64,000 bases of DNA, taken from assembly GCA_965220855.1 (NCBI GenBank), contig CBDCQY010000001.1:1488001-1552000 (forward strand), read 5' to 3'. Position 1 is the first letter of the stretch, and each line of letters starts with the position of its first letter. Made by a program: the position numbers and the translations under genes. Positions 43,018 through 52,587 of the stretch are shown in pieces. Source of the stretch: Bin95 sp965220855 (lineage in GTDB: Bacteria; Pseudomonadota; Alphaproteobacteria; Bin95). The notes below the pieces were generated by a model. It made no database searches. It was given only the letters and a program-made list of their open reading frames with translations, and was not told the DNA's origin.

Positions 43018-44810
43018 TGTCCGAAGCGCCGCCCGACCGCTTCGCGCTGGAACTCATCAAGGGCGCGCTCAACGCCGCGCGCGCGGAGATGGAGGCGCTG
43101 ATCGCGCGCGCCGCCATGTCGCCCTTCATCCGCGAGAAGAAGGACTATTTCACCGCCTTCCTGAATCGCGACGGCGAGCTGGTGGTTTCCACCTCGCTCA
43201 CGCTCGCCGGCAATCTCGTCGATGCGATCCTGGAGGAATATCCGGCCGAGACCATGCGGCCGGGCGACCTCTACTGGTACAACGACGCCTATGGAACGGG
43301 CGGGGCCGTCAGCCATCTGCCCGACATGGCGTTCGTCATGCCGGTCTTCCATGAGGGCCGGCTGCTCGCCTTCGCCGAGGCGTGGGGCCATCTGTGGGAC
43401 ATCGGCGGCTCGGTGCCGGGCTCGATCAGCCCCCACGCCACCTCCGTCTTCCAGGAAGGCGTGATGATCCCGCCGGTGCGCGTGATCCGCGAGGGCGTCG
43501 AGAACCGCGAGGTGGTGCGCATCTTCATGCGCAATTCGCGCTTTCCCGACATGCTGCGGGGCGACCTGCGCGCCATCATGGCCGCCTGCCGTCTGGGGGC
43601 GCGGCGGCTCGCGGAATGTGTCGAGCGCCACGGCGCGCCGGCCGTCGAAGCCGCCTTCGAGGCCATGCTGGGCGAAAGCGAGGCGGCGCTGCGCAGCGAG
43701 ATCGCCGCCCGCATCCCGGACGGCGACCACGCCTTTCGCGACCGCATCGACTCCGACGCCGTGACCGACCGGTCCTATTTCGTCGATCTGGCGCTGCGCA
43801 AGCGGGACGGCCGGCTGGAGCTGGACTTCTCCGCCTCGGACCGCCAGGCGGACGGGCCGATCAACTTCCTGATGGACTCCTCCGTGCCCAAATTCATGCT
43901 GGGCCTGTGGATGTGCATGGATCGGCCGGGCATCGGCATGAACGGCGGCTTCGAGCGCGCGGTCGAGCGCGTCGTCACCCGGCCCGGCACGCTGGTGGCG
44001 CCCCGCTTTCCCGCGCCGCTCGGCCTGCGCTCGCACACCATGATCCGCGTCACCGGCGCGCTGTTCGGCGCGCTCGCCCGCGCGACCGGCGGGCAGGCCT
44101 CGGCCGCGCCCTCGGTCTATGTGCTCTACTATCTGCGCGGGCGGAATGCGGACGGGAGCGAGCCGCTCTGCATCGAGGGCCTCTCGGTCGGTTTCGGCGC
44201 GCGCACCTTCGCCGACGGCATCGACGCGGTCTATTACGTGGCGCAGGAGAATTATCCCATCGAATTCGCCGAGATGGAGTTCGGCGTCGAGATCGAGGCC
44301 TTCGCCATCCACCGCGACAGCGGCGGGGCCGGGCGCTGGCGCGGCGGCTGCGGCATCGTGCGCGACGTGCGCGTGCTGTCGGACGAGGCGAGCTTCGGCA
44401 TCCGGCTCGACAATTGCCGCCAGCCGGCGTTCGGGGTGCATGGCGGCCTCTCCGGCGCGCCCGGCCGGGTCACCGTCAATCCCGACGGGCCGGCGCCGCG
44501 AGACATCGCCACCATGGGCGATGGCGTTAGCCTGGCGAAGGGCGACCTGGTGCGCATCGTCACCCCCGGCGGCGGCGGGTGGGGCGATCCCGCCGACCGG
44601 CCGGCGGACGATGTGCTGGCGGATGTGCTGGACGGCTTCGTTTCCGAGGCCGCCGCCGCCCGCGACTACGGCGTCGTGCTCGACGGCGAGCGGGTGGACG
44701 CCGACGCCACGCGCGCGCGCCGCGCCGCCATGGCGCGCCCGACGGCGATGTTCCATCGCGGCCGCTATTACGACGCCGACGAGGACCGCAAGCCGCAACC
44801 GGCCCGATGA
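43017..44810 (+). CDS. hyuB: Hydantoinase/oxoprolinase family protein, subunit B
   Basis: 597 residues. ATG 43017 overlaps the hyuA stop by one base; a GTG at 43014 is an alternative. HyuB features: LELIKGALNAARAEMEALI, AAMSPFIREKKDYFTAF, YWYNDAYGTGGAVSHLPDM, NFLMDSSVPKFMLGL, and the C-terminal TPGGGGWGDPADRP. Catalytic partner of HyuA, known in related enzymes to bind metal. GGAGGGCGATCC supplies the ribosome-binding site. The stop overlaps the MmgE/PrpD start (ATGA). Confidence 0.92.
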   Translation: MSEAPPDRFALELIKGALNAARAEMEALIARAAMSPFIREKKDYFTAFLNRDGELVVSTSLTLAGNLVDAILEEYPAETMRPGDLYWYNDAYGTGGAVSHLPDMAFVMPVFHEGRLLAFAEAWGHLWDIGGSVPGSISPHATSVFQEGVMIPPVRVIREGVENREVVRIFMRNSRFPDMLRGDLRAIMAACRLGARRLAECVERHGAPAVEAAFEAMLGESEAALRSEIAARIPDGDHAFRDRIDSDAVTDRSYFVDLALRKRDGRLELDFSASDRQADGPINFLMDSSVPKFMLGLWMCMDRPGIGMNGGFERAVERVVTRPGTLVAPRFPAPLGLRSHTMIRVTGALFGALARATGGQASAAPSVYVLYYLRGRNADGSEPLCIEGLSVGFGARTFADGIDAVYYVAQENYPIEFAEMEFGVEIEAFAIHRDSGGAGRWRGGCGIVRDVRVLSDEASFGIRLDNCRQPAFGVHGGLSGAPGRVTVNPDGPAPRDIATMGDGVSLAKGDLVRIVTPGGGGWGDPADRPADDVLADVLDGFVSEAAAARDYGVVLDGERVDADATRARRAAMARPTAMFHRGRYYDADEDRKPQPAR

Positions 44811-46195
44811 CGGACCCGGCCGACGCAATCGCCCAGGGGCTCGGGACGCTCGCGGAGTGGTCCGCCGGGGTCGCCTGGCGCGACCTGCCCGGCCCCGTCC
44901 GCCGGCGTCTGGCGGCGATCTTCGCCGACGACCTCGCCGCCATCGTCGCCGCGCGCGACGAGCCGGAGCTGACCGCGCTTATCGAGGGCCTGGCGCGCTC
45001 CTCGGGGCCGGCGGAGGCCAGCCTGTTCGACGGCTCCGGCCGCCGGCTGGACCGCTATTCCGCCGCGCTCGCCAATGGCGCCGCCGCCGACTGGTGCGAA
45101 CTGGACAGCGGCTATCGCCGGGCGGTCTGCCATGCCGGCATCTACTGCCTGCCGGCGCTGCTGGCCGAGGGCGAGGCGACGGGCGCGAGCCTGGAGGCAA
45201 TGCTGCTCGCCTTCGCCGTCGGCTATGAGAGCGTGTCGCGCATCGCGCGCGCTTTCGAGGACCGGGCGCTCCTGCTGCACCCCCATGGCAGCCTCGCCGC
45301 CATCGGCGCGGCCGCCACGGTCGCCGCGCTGCGCCGGCATCCGGCGGATCTGCGGGCCGCCGCCATCTCCACGGCCGCCACCCTGGTCTCGCCGGGGCCG
45401 TTCGGCCATGCGGTCGAGGGCGCGCTCGCGCGCAATGTCTGGCCCGGCCTCGGGGCTTCGGCCGGCCTTCGCGCGGTCGATTGGGCGGAACTCGGCGTCG
45501 CCGGGTCGCCGGATGCGCTCTGGCGGGTCCATGCCGGCATTTTCGGCGCGACGGCCCGGCCCGAGGCGCTGACCGAGGGCCTCGGGCGCTGCTGGGCGGC
45601 GACGGACGCCTATCACAAGCTCCATGCCTGCTGCCAGTATGCCCACGCCGCCGTCGAGGCGTCGCTGGAGATCGCGGCCGCCCTGCCGAAGCCCGCCCGG
45701 CCCGAGGATATCCGCGCGATCCGCATCGAGACGCACTGGCGCGCCCGCAAGCTCGACAATCCGCGCCCCGCGACCACGCTGGCGGCCCGCTTCTCGCTGC
45801 AGCATGCGCTGGCGACGGTCGCCGCGCACGGCCATGCCGGCGCGGCGGCCTTCGGCGCTCCGACGCTTGCCGACCCGGCGCTCGCCGCCTTGCGCGAGCG
45901 CGTCTCGATCGCCGCCTTCGACCCGGAGCCGGACTGGCCGAACGACCGCCCGGCGCGCGTCGCCTGGGAGCTTGCGGACGGGAGCCGGATCGAGCGGACC
46001 TGCCTGAGCGCGCGCGGCGGGCCGGACCGGCCGTTCGCCGACGCGGAGCTGCGCGACAAGATCGCCGGCATCCTGGCGGGGCCCTGTCCCGGCATGGTGC
46101 GGATAGCCGACGCTCTGCTGGCGCTCGACCCGGCCCTGCTGGCGCGGCCCTGGCGCGACACGCTGGCGGCCGGGCTCGCGGCGGGGCGGATTTGA
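44807..46195 (+). CDS. MmgE/PrpD family protein
   Basis: 462 residues. Family blocks: RRRLAAIFADDLAAIVAA, AALANGAAADWCELDSGYR (usually ANG...H.xDfDD), HAGIYCLPALLAEGEATG, HPHGSLAAIGAAATVAALR and KLHACCQYAHAAVEASLE. Relatives include 2-methylcitrate dehydratase PrpD, cis-aconitate decarboxylase and iminodisuccinate epimerase. In a HyuAB operon a role in isomerising or dehydrating the released acid is plausible, but the reaction is unknown. Start overlaps HyuB; SDR follows after 45 bases. Confidence 0.87.
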   Translation: MTDPADAIAQGLGTLAEWSAGVAWRDLPGPVRRRLAAIFADDLAAIVAARDEPELTALIEGLARSSGPAEASLFDGSGRRLDRYSAALANGAAADWCELDSGYRRAVCHAGIYCLPALLAEGEATGASLEAMLLAFAVGYESVSRIARAFEDRALLLHPHGSLAAIGAAATVAALRRHPADLRAAAISTAATLVSPGPFGHAVEGALARNVWPGLGASAGLRAVDWAELGVAGSPDALWRVHAGIFGATARPEALTEGLGRCWAATDAYHKLHACCQYAHAAVEASLEIAAALPKPARPEDIRAIRIETHWRARKLDNPRPATTLAARFSLQHALATVAAHGHAGAAAFGAPTLADPALAALRERVSIAAFDPEPDWPNDRPARVAWELADGSRIERTCLSARGGPDRPFADAELRDKIAGILAGPCPGMVRIADALLALDPALLARPWRDTLAAGLAAGRI

Positions 46196-46240
46196 CGCGC
46201 CGGGCGGGAGGCGGCAGTCTTCGCTTGCAAAGGGAGGCCC

Positions 46241-47002
46241 ATGGCGGAACTCGACAGGAGGGTGGCGATCGTCACCGGCGGCGCCCGCGGCATCGGGCGC
46301 GGCTGCGCGCACGCGCTCGCGGAGCGCGGCCTGGCGGTGGCGCTCGTCGATGTGCTCGCGCCGGAGATGGCCCGCACCCGGGGCGAACTGGAAGGCCTGG
46401 GCGCGCCCTGCCTCACCTTCGAGGCCGATGTCGCCGACCATGCCCGCGCCAGGGAGGTCGCCGGCGGCGTGCTCGCGGAATGGGGCCGCATCGATGTGCT
46501 GGTCAACAATGCCGGACGGTCGATGGCGACCGGCGTGCTGGAGCTCTCGGAAGAGCAGTGGGACGCCACCATCGATGTCAATCTGAAGAGCTGCTTCAAC
46601 TACATTCAGGCGGTGGCGCCCGCCATGCTGGCGCGCGAGCATGGGCGCATCGTCTCGATGTCCTCGCTCAACGCCCATTCCGGCGGCGTGACGGCCGCGG
46701 TCTCCAAAGTGGCCTACGCCGCCGCCAAGGCCGGCATCATCGGCCTGACGCGGGCGCTCGCCAAGGAACTCGGGCCGCATATCGCGGTCAATTGCGTCTG
46801 CCCCGGCCTCATCAAGACCGAACTGACAGAGAAGAACCCGGTGATCGCGACCCGCGAGCCGGAGCTGATCCGGGGCATCGCGCTCAACCGCACCGGCGGC
46901 CCGCGCGACGTGGCCGAGCTGGTGGCCTTCCTCGCCACCGTGGAGCCCTGCTTCATCACCGGGCAGGACATCACCATAGACGGCTTCCAATGGAACCGGT
47001 GA
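46241..47002 (+). CDS. Short-chain dehydrogenase/reductase (FabG-like)
   Basis: 253 residues. TGGARGIGRG at residues 12-21, DVLVNNAGRS, Ser in SMSSLNAHSGG, YAAAKAG (YxxxK), and C-terminal GQDITIDGFQWN. NAD(P)-dependent oxidoreductase; FabG-like in sequence, but the catabolic neighbours suggest oxidation of a hydroxy acid released by the HyuAB/PrpD steps (inference). AAAGGGAGGCCC gives a strong ribosome-binding site. The binding-protein gene starts 53 bases later. Confidence 0.9.
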   Translation: MAELDRRVAIVTGGARGIGRGCAHALAERGLAVALVDVLAPEMARTRGELEGLGAPCLTFEADVADHARAREVAGGVLAEWGRIDVLVNNAGRSMATGVLELSEEQWDATIDVNLKSCFNYIQAVAPAMLAREHGRIVSMSSLNAHSGGVTAAVSKVAYAAAKAGIIGLTRALAKELGPHIAVNCVCPGLIKTELTEKNPVIATREPELIRGIALNRTGGPRDVAELVAFLATVEPCFITGQDITIDGFQWNR

Positions 47003-47055
47003 GGCCGGGGCGCCGCCCCGCCGCGCCGGCAGAGCAACAGGGAGACAATCGAACC

Positions 47056-48621
47056 ATGCTCATTCGCCAGGCATTCCGGCTTTGCCGCATCGCCGCTGCG
47101 GCGGCGCTTGCGTTCGGCGCCGCCACGGGAACCGCCGCCGCCGGCGGCAAGTTCGTGTTCGCCAACTCCTCCGCCTACGACACGCTGGACCCGCACGCGG
47201 TCTTCGATGTCGGGCGCGTCGCCTCGCGCATCAACCTCTATGACGGGCTGATGCGCTGGTTCGACAACCCGCCGCATCTGGAGCCGTGGCTCGCCGAGAA
47301 GGTCGATATCTCGCCGGACGGGCTGACCTACACCTTCACGCTCCGGGACGCCAAATTCCATGACGGCTCGCCGGTGGAAGCCTCCGATGTGGTCTATTCC
47401 ATCGACCGCATCCTGGCGATGAAGAAGGGCGCCTATTCGCTGTTCGAGGGCACGGTGGCGCCCGGCTCCACCACGGCCCCGGACGCGAAGACGGTGGTCT
47501 TCAACCTCTCCAAGCCGTCCGCGATCTTCCTCGCCACGGTGCCGGAAATCCATGTCGTCAACGCCGAGCTGGTGAAGGCCAACGAGGCGGACGGCGATAT
47601 GGGCACGGCCTGGCTCTCGAAGAACGACGCCGGCTCCGGCTCCTTCCAGCTGAAGCGCTACGACCCGGCGATCGGCTGGCAGGCGACGCGCTTCGAGGAC
47701 CATTTCTTCGGCTGGGACATGGTCGATAACCCGCTGGACGAAATCGAGTTCCGCACGGTTGTCGAGATCAACTCCCGCGTGCTCGGGCTGATGAACGGCG
47801 ACTTCCACGGCACCGACGGCTATCTGCCGCAGGACCAGGTGAAGCGCCTGCGCACCAGCGACCATGTCGTGGTGATGGAAGAAGAGTCCATGCGCATCTT
47901 CTACTCCATCATCCATAACGGCCGCCCGCCGATGAACGACATCAACTTCCGCAAGGCGCTGAGCTACGCCTTCGACTACGATGGCTTCATCGACAATATC
48001 CTGTCGGGATCGGTCGCCCGCAATCCCGTGCCGCTGCCCAACAATATGTGGGGCTCGCCGGCGGATGCCCAGGGCTACACGCTCGACCTCGAAAAGGCGA
48101 AGGAGCATCTCGCCATGGTCGAGGGCGATGTCCGGGAGATCACGCTCGGCGCGCTCGCCGGCTACGGCCAGACCGAGCAGGCCGCCGCGCTGCTGCAGAA
48201 CGGCCTGAACAAGATCGGCGTCAAAACGAAGATCGTCGCCGAAACCTGGCCCGTCGCCTCCGGCAAGATGCGGGACGAGCAGCAGATGTACGACCTGCTG
48301 TTCCTGTGGAAATCTACCTACTACGCCGACCCGAACAACTGGCTCGGCGAGATGTATGCCTGCGAGCAGATCGGCGCCCGCAACAACAGCTGGTACTGCA
48401 ATGAGGAGGTGGACAAGCTGCTGTCCGAAGCGCGCGTTTCGACCGACCAGAACCTGCGCCGGGCCAATTACGAAAAGGCCAACCGCCTGCTGATGGAGGA
48501 TGCCGCCGGCATCTTCGTCTATAACACCAAGTGGTTCGGCCCGTTCAACAAGAACGCCAGCGGCATCCGCTTCTCGCCCATCGGCAACGGCCAGGAGATG
48601 CGCTGGGTCTCCATGAAGTAG
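47056..48621 (+). CDS. Dipeptide/oligopeptide-type ABC transporter substrate-binding protein
   Basis: 521 residues, Sec signal peptide (LCRIAAAAALAFGAATGTAAA) without lipobox. SBP_bac_5 signatures: SSAYDTLDPHAVFDVGRVAS, the block DGLTYTFTLRDAKFHDGSPV, and RRANYEKANRLLMEDAAGIF near the end. Not closely similar to the first dipeptide-type binding protein in this window, so a different ligand is likely. CAGGGAGAC precedes the ATG by a few bases. A strong hairpin follows the stop. Confidence 0.9.
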   Translation: MLIRQAFRLCRIAAAAALAFGAATGTAAAGGKFVFANSSAYDTLDPHAVFDVGRVASRINLYDGLMRWFDNPPHLEPWLAEKVDISPDGLTYTFTLRDAKFHDGSPVEASDVVYSIDRILAMKKGAYSLFEGTVAPGSTTAPDAKTVVFNLSKPSAIFLATVPEIHVVNAELVKANEADGDMGTAWLSKNDAGSGSFQLKRYDPAIGWQATRFEDHFFGWDMVDNPLDEIEFRTVVEINSRVLGLMNGDFHGTDGYLPQDQVKRLRTSDHVVVMEEESMRIFYSIIHNGRPPMNDINFRKALSYAFDYDGFIDNILSGSVARNPVPLPNNMWGSPADAQGYTLDLEKAKEHLAMVEGDVREITLGALAGYGQTEQAAALLQNGLNKIGVKTKIVAETWPVASGKMRDEQQMYDLLFLWKSTYYADPNNWLGEMYACEQIGARNNSWYCNEEVDKLLSEARVSTDQNLRRANYEKANRLLMEDAAGIFVYNTKWFGPFNKNASGIRFSPIGNGQEMRWVSMK

Positions 48622-48641
48622 CCGGGCCCGCAAACCACCCT

Positions 48642-48680
48642 CGCGAGCGGCCGTTCCGCCCCGGCGGAGCGGCCCTCGCG
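48642..48680 (+). promoter_or_regulatory. Strong intercistronic hairpin after the second binding-protein gene
   Basis: CGCGAG (48642-48647), GGCCG (48649-48653) and TTCCGCC (48654-48660) pair with GGCGGAG, CGGCC and CTCGCG (48663-48680): 18 pairs with one bulged C and one wobble. No T-run. Same position as the hairpin at 27334-27365 in the other importer operon. Confidence 0.7.
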
Positions 48681-48700
48681 GCGGACGCCGCCGCCTGCCG

Positions 48701-49705
48701 ATGCGCGAACTCGTCCTCACGCTCAACCGCCTGCTCTGGCTGGTCCCCACCCTGCTCGGGCTGCTGGCGATCACCTTCACCATCAGCCATGTCATCCCGG
48801 CCGATCCGATCGCCTTCATCGCCGGCGACAATGCGAGCGCCGAGCAGATCGCCGCGCTCAAGGCCAAGTTCGGGGTGGACAAGCCCATCCCGGTGCAGCT
48901 GTGGAACTATGTGCTGGGCGTCGTCCAGGGCGATTTCGGCGTCAGCCTCTACACGCAGCGCCCGATCGCCGACGACCTGGTCTCCCGCCTGCCGGCCACG
49001 CTGGAGCTGGCCTTCGTCAGCATCCTGCTCTCGGCCGTCATCGGCATCCCGCTCGGCGTGCTGGCGGCGGTGGACCGCAATTCCTGGCTCGACCATGCGC
49101 TGCGCGTCTTTACCGTGTCCGGCCTCGCCATCGCCGCCTTCTGGCTGGCGATCCTCTTCCAGCTGCTGTTCGCGATGGAGTGGGGGGTGACGCCGCTCCA
49201 GGGCCGGATCGACGGCTGGGGTCCCGATCCGGTCACCGGCTTCTTCCTGATCGACTCGGCCTGGGCGGGCGACTGGGAGGCCTTCCGCTCGGCCGCCCAT
49301 CACATGGTGCTGCCGGCGGTCACGCTCGCCTTCCCCGCCATGGCCACGGTGATGCGCTTCACCCGCGCCGGCGTGCTCGACGCCATCAACTCCAACTATG
49401 TCGATTACCAGCACGCCATGGGCGTGCCGCGCCGGGTGGTCATCTGGCGCTATGTGCTGCGCAACGCGCTCATCGGCACGGTGACGCAGCTCGGCCTGAT
49501 CTTCGGCAATCTGATCGCCAATGCGGTGGTGGTGGAGGCGGTGTTCGACTGGCCGGGCCTCGGGCTCTACGCCGTCAACTCGATCCTGCAATCCGACTAC
49601 AACGCCATCATGGGCTTCACCCTCATCATGGGCGCGGTGTTCATCATCGCCAACCTGCTGGTCGATATCACGCACGGCCTGATCGACCCGCGCGAGGCCG
49701 GCTGA
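48701..49705 (+). CDS. Dipeptide-type ABC transporter permease (DppB-like)
   Basis: 334 residues. LNRLLWLVPTLLGLLAITFTI opens the first helix; SHVIPADPIAFIAGDNAS, FGVDKPIPVQLWNYVLGVV, and the EAA loop DYQHAMGVPRRVVIWRYVLRN are typical of DppB. No recognisable Shine-Dalgarno before the ATG, as in the other operon. The stop overlaps the next start (TGATG). Forms the inner-membrane channel with the following permease. Confidence 0.92.
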   Translation: MRELVLTLNRLLWLVPTLLGLLAITFTISHVIPADPIAFIAGDNASAEQIAALKAKFGVDKPIPVQLWNYVLGVVQGDFGVSLYTQRPIADDLVSRLPATLELAFVSILLSAVIGIPLGVLAAVDRNSWLDHALRVFTVSGLAIAAFWLAILFQLLFAMEWGVTPLQGRIDGWGPDPVTGFFLIDSAWAGDWEAFRSAAHHMVLPAVTLAFPAMATVMRFTRAGVLDAINSNYVDYQHAMGVPRRVVIWRYVLRNALIGTVTQLGLIFGNLIANAVVVEAVFDWPGLGLYAVNSILQSDYNAIMGFTLIMGAVFIIANLLVDITHGLIDPREAG

Positions 49706-50562
49706 TGGAAACCGCCCGCTTCCTGTTGCGCAAGCTCGCCGCCGACCGCACGGCGGCGCTGGGCGCGCTGCTCATCCTGCTGCTGATCGTGGTCGCGATC
49801 GCCGCGCCGGTGCTCTCCACCCACCCCCAGGACATCTCCGAGTTCAACCCGCCGGGCCGCCTGCAGCCGCCCTCGGCGGAGCATTTCTTCGGCACCGACC
49901 GCATGGGCTCGGACGTCTATTCGCGCATCCTGTTCGGCGCGCGCATCACCATCGCGATTGCAGTCATCGCCATCGGCGTCAGCGTGCTCATCGGCGTGCC
50001 CGTCGGCCTCATCGCCGGCTATTACCGCAACTGGGTCTCGGATGCGCTGATGCGCGTTTCCGACATCTTCCTCGCCGTGCCGCAGATCGTGCTCGCCATC
50101 GCCATCGCGCAGACGCTCGGGCCGTCCATCGAGAATGTCATCCTGGCGCTCTCCGCCACCTACTGGCCCTTCTGGGCCCGACTGGTCTATGCGGAAACCC
50201 GCTCGGCGCTCAACGAGACCTATGTCGAGGCCTCGGTCGCGCTCGGCGCCTCGCCCGGGCGGGTCATGCTGCTGCACGTGCTGCCCAACATCTCCTCCTC
50301 GCTGATCGTGCGCACCACCATCGGCATGGGCGGCACCATCCTGACCGCCGCGACGCTCGGCTTCCTCGGCCTCGGCCCGCCCGCGCCCTCGCCGGAATGG
50401 GGGCGGACGATCGCCGAATCGCGCGAATTCCTGCCCGAGGCCTGGTGGTACGCCACCGCGCCCGGCCTCGCCATCTTCCTGGTCGTCATGGGCTTCAACC
50501 TTTTCGGCGACGGGCTGCGCGATATTCTCGACCCCCGCACCCGGCGGTCCTCCGATGGATGA
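49705..50562 (+). CDS. Dipeptide-type ABC transporter permease (DppC-like)
   Basis: 285 residues. LLRKLAADRTAALGALLILL, HFFGTDRMGSDVYSRILFGA, EAA loop EASVALGASPGRVMLLHVLPN and GDGLRDILDPR are the DppC signatures. Six membrane segments. Its 3-prime end overlaps the ATPase start by 8 bases. Confidence 0.92.
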   Translation: METARFLLRKLAADRTAALGALLILLLIVVAIAAPVLSTHPQDISEFNPPGRLQPPSAEHFFGTDRMGSDVYSRILFGARITIAIAVIAIGVSVLIGVPVGLIAGYYRNWVSDALMRVSDIFLAVPQIVLAIAIAQTLGPSIENVILALSATYWPFWARLVYAETRSALNETYVEASVALGASPGRVMLLHVLPNISSSLIVRTTIGMGGTILTAATLGFLGLGPPAPSPEWGRTIAESREFLPEAWWYATAPGLAIFLVVMGFNLFGDGLRDILDPRTRRSSDG

Positions 50563-51577
50563 GCTGCTGACCGTGACCGGCCTGGAGGTCGGCTTCCAGA
50601 CCGACCGGGGCCTGGCCCAAGTGCTCGACCGGGTGAATTTCCATGTCGGGCGCGGCGAGATCGTGGGGCTGGTGGGCGAGTCCGGCTGCGGCAAGACGAC
50701 GCTCGCGCGCGCCATTCTGGGCGTGCTGCCGGCCAATTCGGCGCGCATCTCCGCCGGCGCCATCGCTTTCGACGGGCGCGACCTGCTGACCGAGGATCCG
50801 GAGGTGCTGGCGACGGAAGTCCGGGGTCGGCAGATCACCTTCGTGCCGCAGGACCCGTTCTCCTCCTTCAACCCCGTCTTCACCATCGGCGCCCAGATCG
50901 ACGAGCTGATGAAGTGGAAGTCGCCGGAGATCGACGCCCGCGCCCGCTCCCGGCGCTATCCGCGCGCCCGCCGCCGGGCCGACCGCGACCGCGCGCTCGA
51001 CCTTTTGCGCACCGTCCAGCTGCCCGATCCCGAAGGCATCCTGAAGAAATATCCCCACGAGGTCTCCGGTGGACAGCGCCAGCGGCTGATGATCGCCATG
51101 GCGCTGCTGCCGGCCCCGCAGCTGATCATCGCCGACGAGCCGACCACGGCGCTCGACGTCACCATCCAGGCCCAGATTCTGAAGCTGCTGAAGCGGCTTG
51201 CCGCCGAGCGCGGCGTCTCGGTGCTCTACACCACGCACGATCTCGGCACGGCCTGGGAGATCTGCGACCGCATCACCGTCATGTATGCCGGCCAGGAGGT
51301 CGAGAGCGCGCCCTCGGACGACTTCTTCGCCGCTCCGCGCCACCCCTATACACGGCGCCTGCTGGACTCGCTGCCCTCGCGCGAGCATGGCATCAGCGGC
51401 ATTCCCGGCCAGATTCCGGCGCTGATCGACCCGCCGACGGGCTGCCGCTTCCACCCCCGCTGCGCCGAGGCGAGCCTGCTCTGCCCCGCCTCGCGCCCGG
51501 AGGTCTCGGCGGCGGGGCCGGGCCATCTGGTCCGCTGCCACCATCCGCTCGCCGCGCTCCGCGAGGCGGCGTCATGA
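50555..51577 (+). CDS. Dipeptide-type ABC transporter ATPase (DppD-like)
   Basis: 340 residues. Walker A GESGCGKTTLARA, TFVPQDPFSSFNPVF, signature VSGGQRQRLMIAMAL, Walker B LIIADEPTTALD, H-switch TTHDLGTAWE, and C-terminal CRFHPRCAEASLLC. A basic insertion (ARSRRYPRARRRADRDRA) around residues 130-147 is longer than in relatives. Start lies inside the permease gene; stop overlaps the next ATG. Confidence 0.92.
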   Translation: MDELLTVTGLEVGFQTDRGLAQVLDRVNFHVGRGEIVGLVGESGCGKTTLARAILGVLPANSARISAGAIAFDGRDLLTEDPEVLATEVRGRQITFVPQDPFSSFNPVFTIGAQIDELMKWKSPEIDARARSRRYPRARRRADRDRALDLLRTVQLPDPEGILKKYPHEVSGGQRQRLMIAMALLPAPQLIIADEPTTALDVTIQAQILKLLKRLAAERGVSVLYTTHDLGTAWEICDRITVMYAGQEVESAPSDDFFAAPRHPYTRRLLDSLPSREHGISGIPGQIPALIDPPTGCRFHPRCAEASLLCPASRPEVSAAGPGHLVRCHHPLAALREAAS

Positions 51578-52566
51578 CGGCAACCGACCGCGACCTGCTG
51601 CGCCTCGAGGGGCTGCAGAAATATTTCCCGATCCGCAATGTCTGGAAGCGGCGCATCGGCTGGCTGAAGGCGGTGGACGATGTCTCGCTCACGGTCGAGA
51701 AGGGCGAAATTCTCGGCATTGTCGGCGAGTCGGGCTGCGGCAAGTCCACCCTCGGCAAGACGGTGATGGGCATCCACCGCCCGACCGGCGGGCGGATCGT
51801 CTTCGAGGGCAACGACATCACCGACCTCAAGCCGCACCAGTCGCGGGAGTTGCGCCGCGAGCTGCAATACACCTATCAGGACCCCGGCGCCTCGCTGGAC
51901 CCGCGCTGGAAGATCGGGCGCGCGCTGGACGAGCCGCTGGTGATCCACACCGGCCTCGACGCCGCCGCGCGCCGCCAGAGGGTGCGCGACATCCTGGAGG
52001 CGGTCGGCCTGCCGGAAAGCCATCTCGACCTCTATCCGCACGAGATTTCCGGCGGCCAGCAGCGCCGCGTCGGCCTCGCCCGCATCCTCACCCTGCAACC
52101 CAGCCTGGTGGTGCTGGACGAGCCGACCTCCGGGCTGGACGTCTCCGTCCAGGCGACGGTGCTCAACCTCTTTCTCGACCTGCAGAAGCGCTTCGACCTG
52201 ACCTACATGTTCATCTCGCACGACCTCAGCGTCGTGCGCATGATCTGCGACCGGGTGGCCGTCATGTATCTCGGCAAGCTGGTGGAGCTGGGCGCGACGG
52301 AGCGGCTGTTCCAGGCGCCCCGCCACCCCTACACCCGCTCGCTGCTCGCGGCGATTCCCGAGATCGGCAAGCAGCGCATCACCGACAGCTTCTGGCTGGA
52401 GGGCGAGCCGCCCGACCCCGGCAATCTGCCCTCCGGCTGCCGCTTCCGCACGCGCTGCCCGCTGGCCGCGCCGGACTGCGCCGGCGAGGCGCCGACGCTG
52501 GTCGAGCATCTGCCGGGCCACGCCGACGCCTGCCTGTTCTCGGACCGCGCCGTCCCCGGCGCCTGA
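51574..52566 (+). CDS. Dipeptide-type ABC transporter ATPase (DppF-like)
   Basis: 330 residues. Walker A GESGCGKSTLGKT, YTYQDPGASLDPRW, signature ISGGQQRRVGLARIL, Walker B LVVLDEPTSGLDVS, H-switch ISHDLSVV and CRFRTRCPLAAPDC. Last gene of the hyuAB-importer operon. Convergent with the deacetylase-family gene 21 bases away; no intrinsic terminator seen. Confidence 0.92.
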   Translation: MTATDRDLLRLEGLQKYFPIRNVWKRRIGWLKAVDDVSLTVEKGEILGIVGESGCGKSTLGKTVMGIHRPTGGRIVFEGNDITDLKPHQSRELRRELQYTYQDPGASLDPRWKIGRALDEPLVIHTGLDAAARRQRVRDILEAVGLPESHLDLYPHEISGGQQRRVGLARILTLQPSLVVLDEPTSGLDVSVQATVLNLFLDLQKRFDLTYMFISHDLSVVRMICDRVAVMYLGKLVELGATERLFQAPRHPYTRSLLAAIPEIGKQRITDSFWLEGEPPDPGNLPSGCRFRTRCPLAAPDCAGEAPTLVEHLPGHADACLFSDRAVPGA

Positions 52567-52587
52567 CGCGCCGGCGGACGGACGGGC

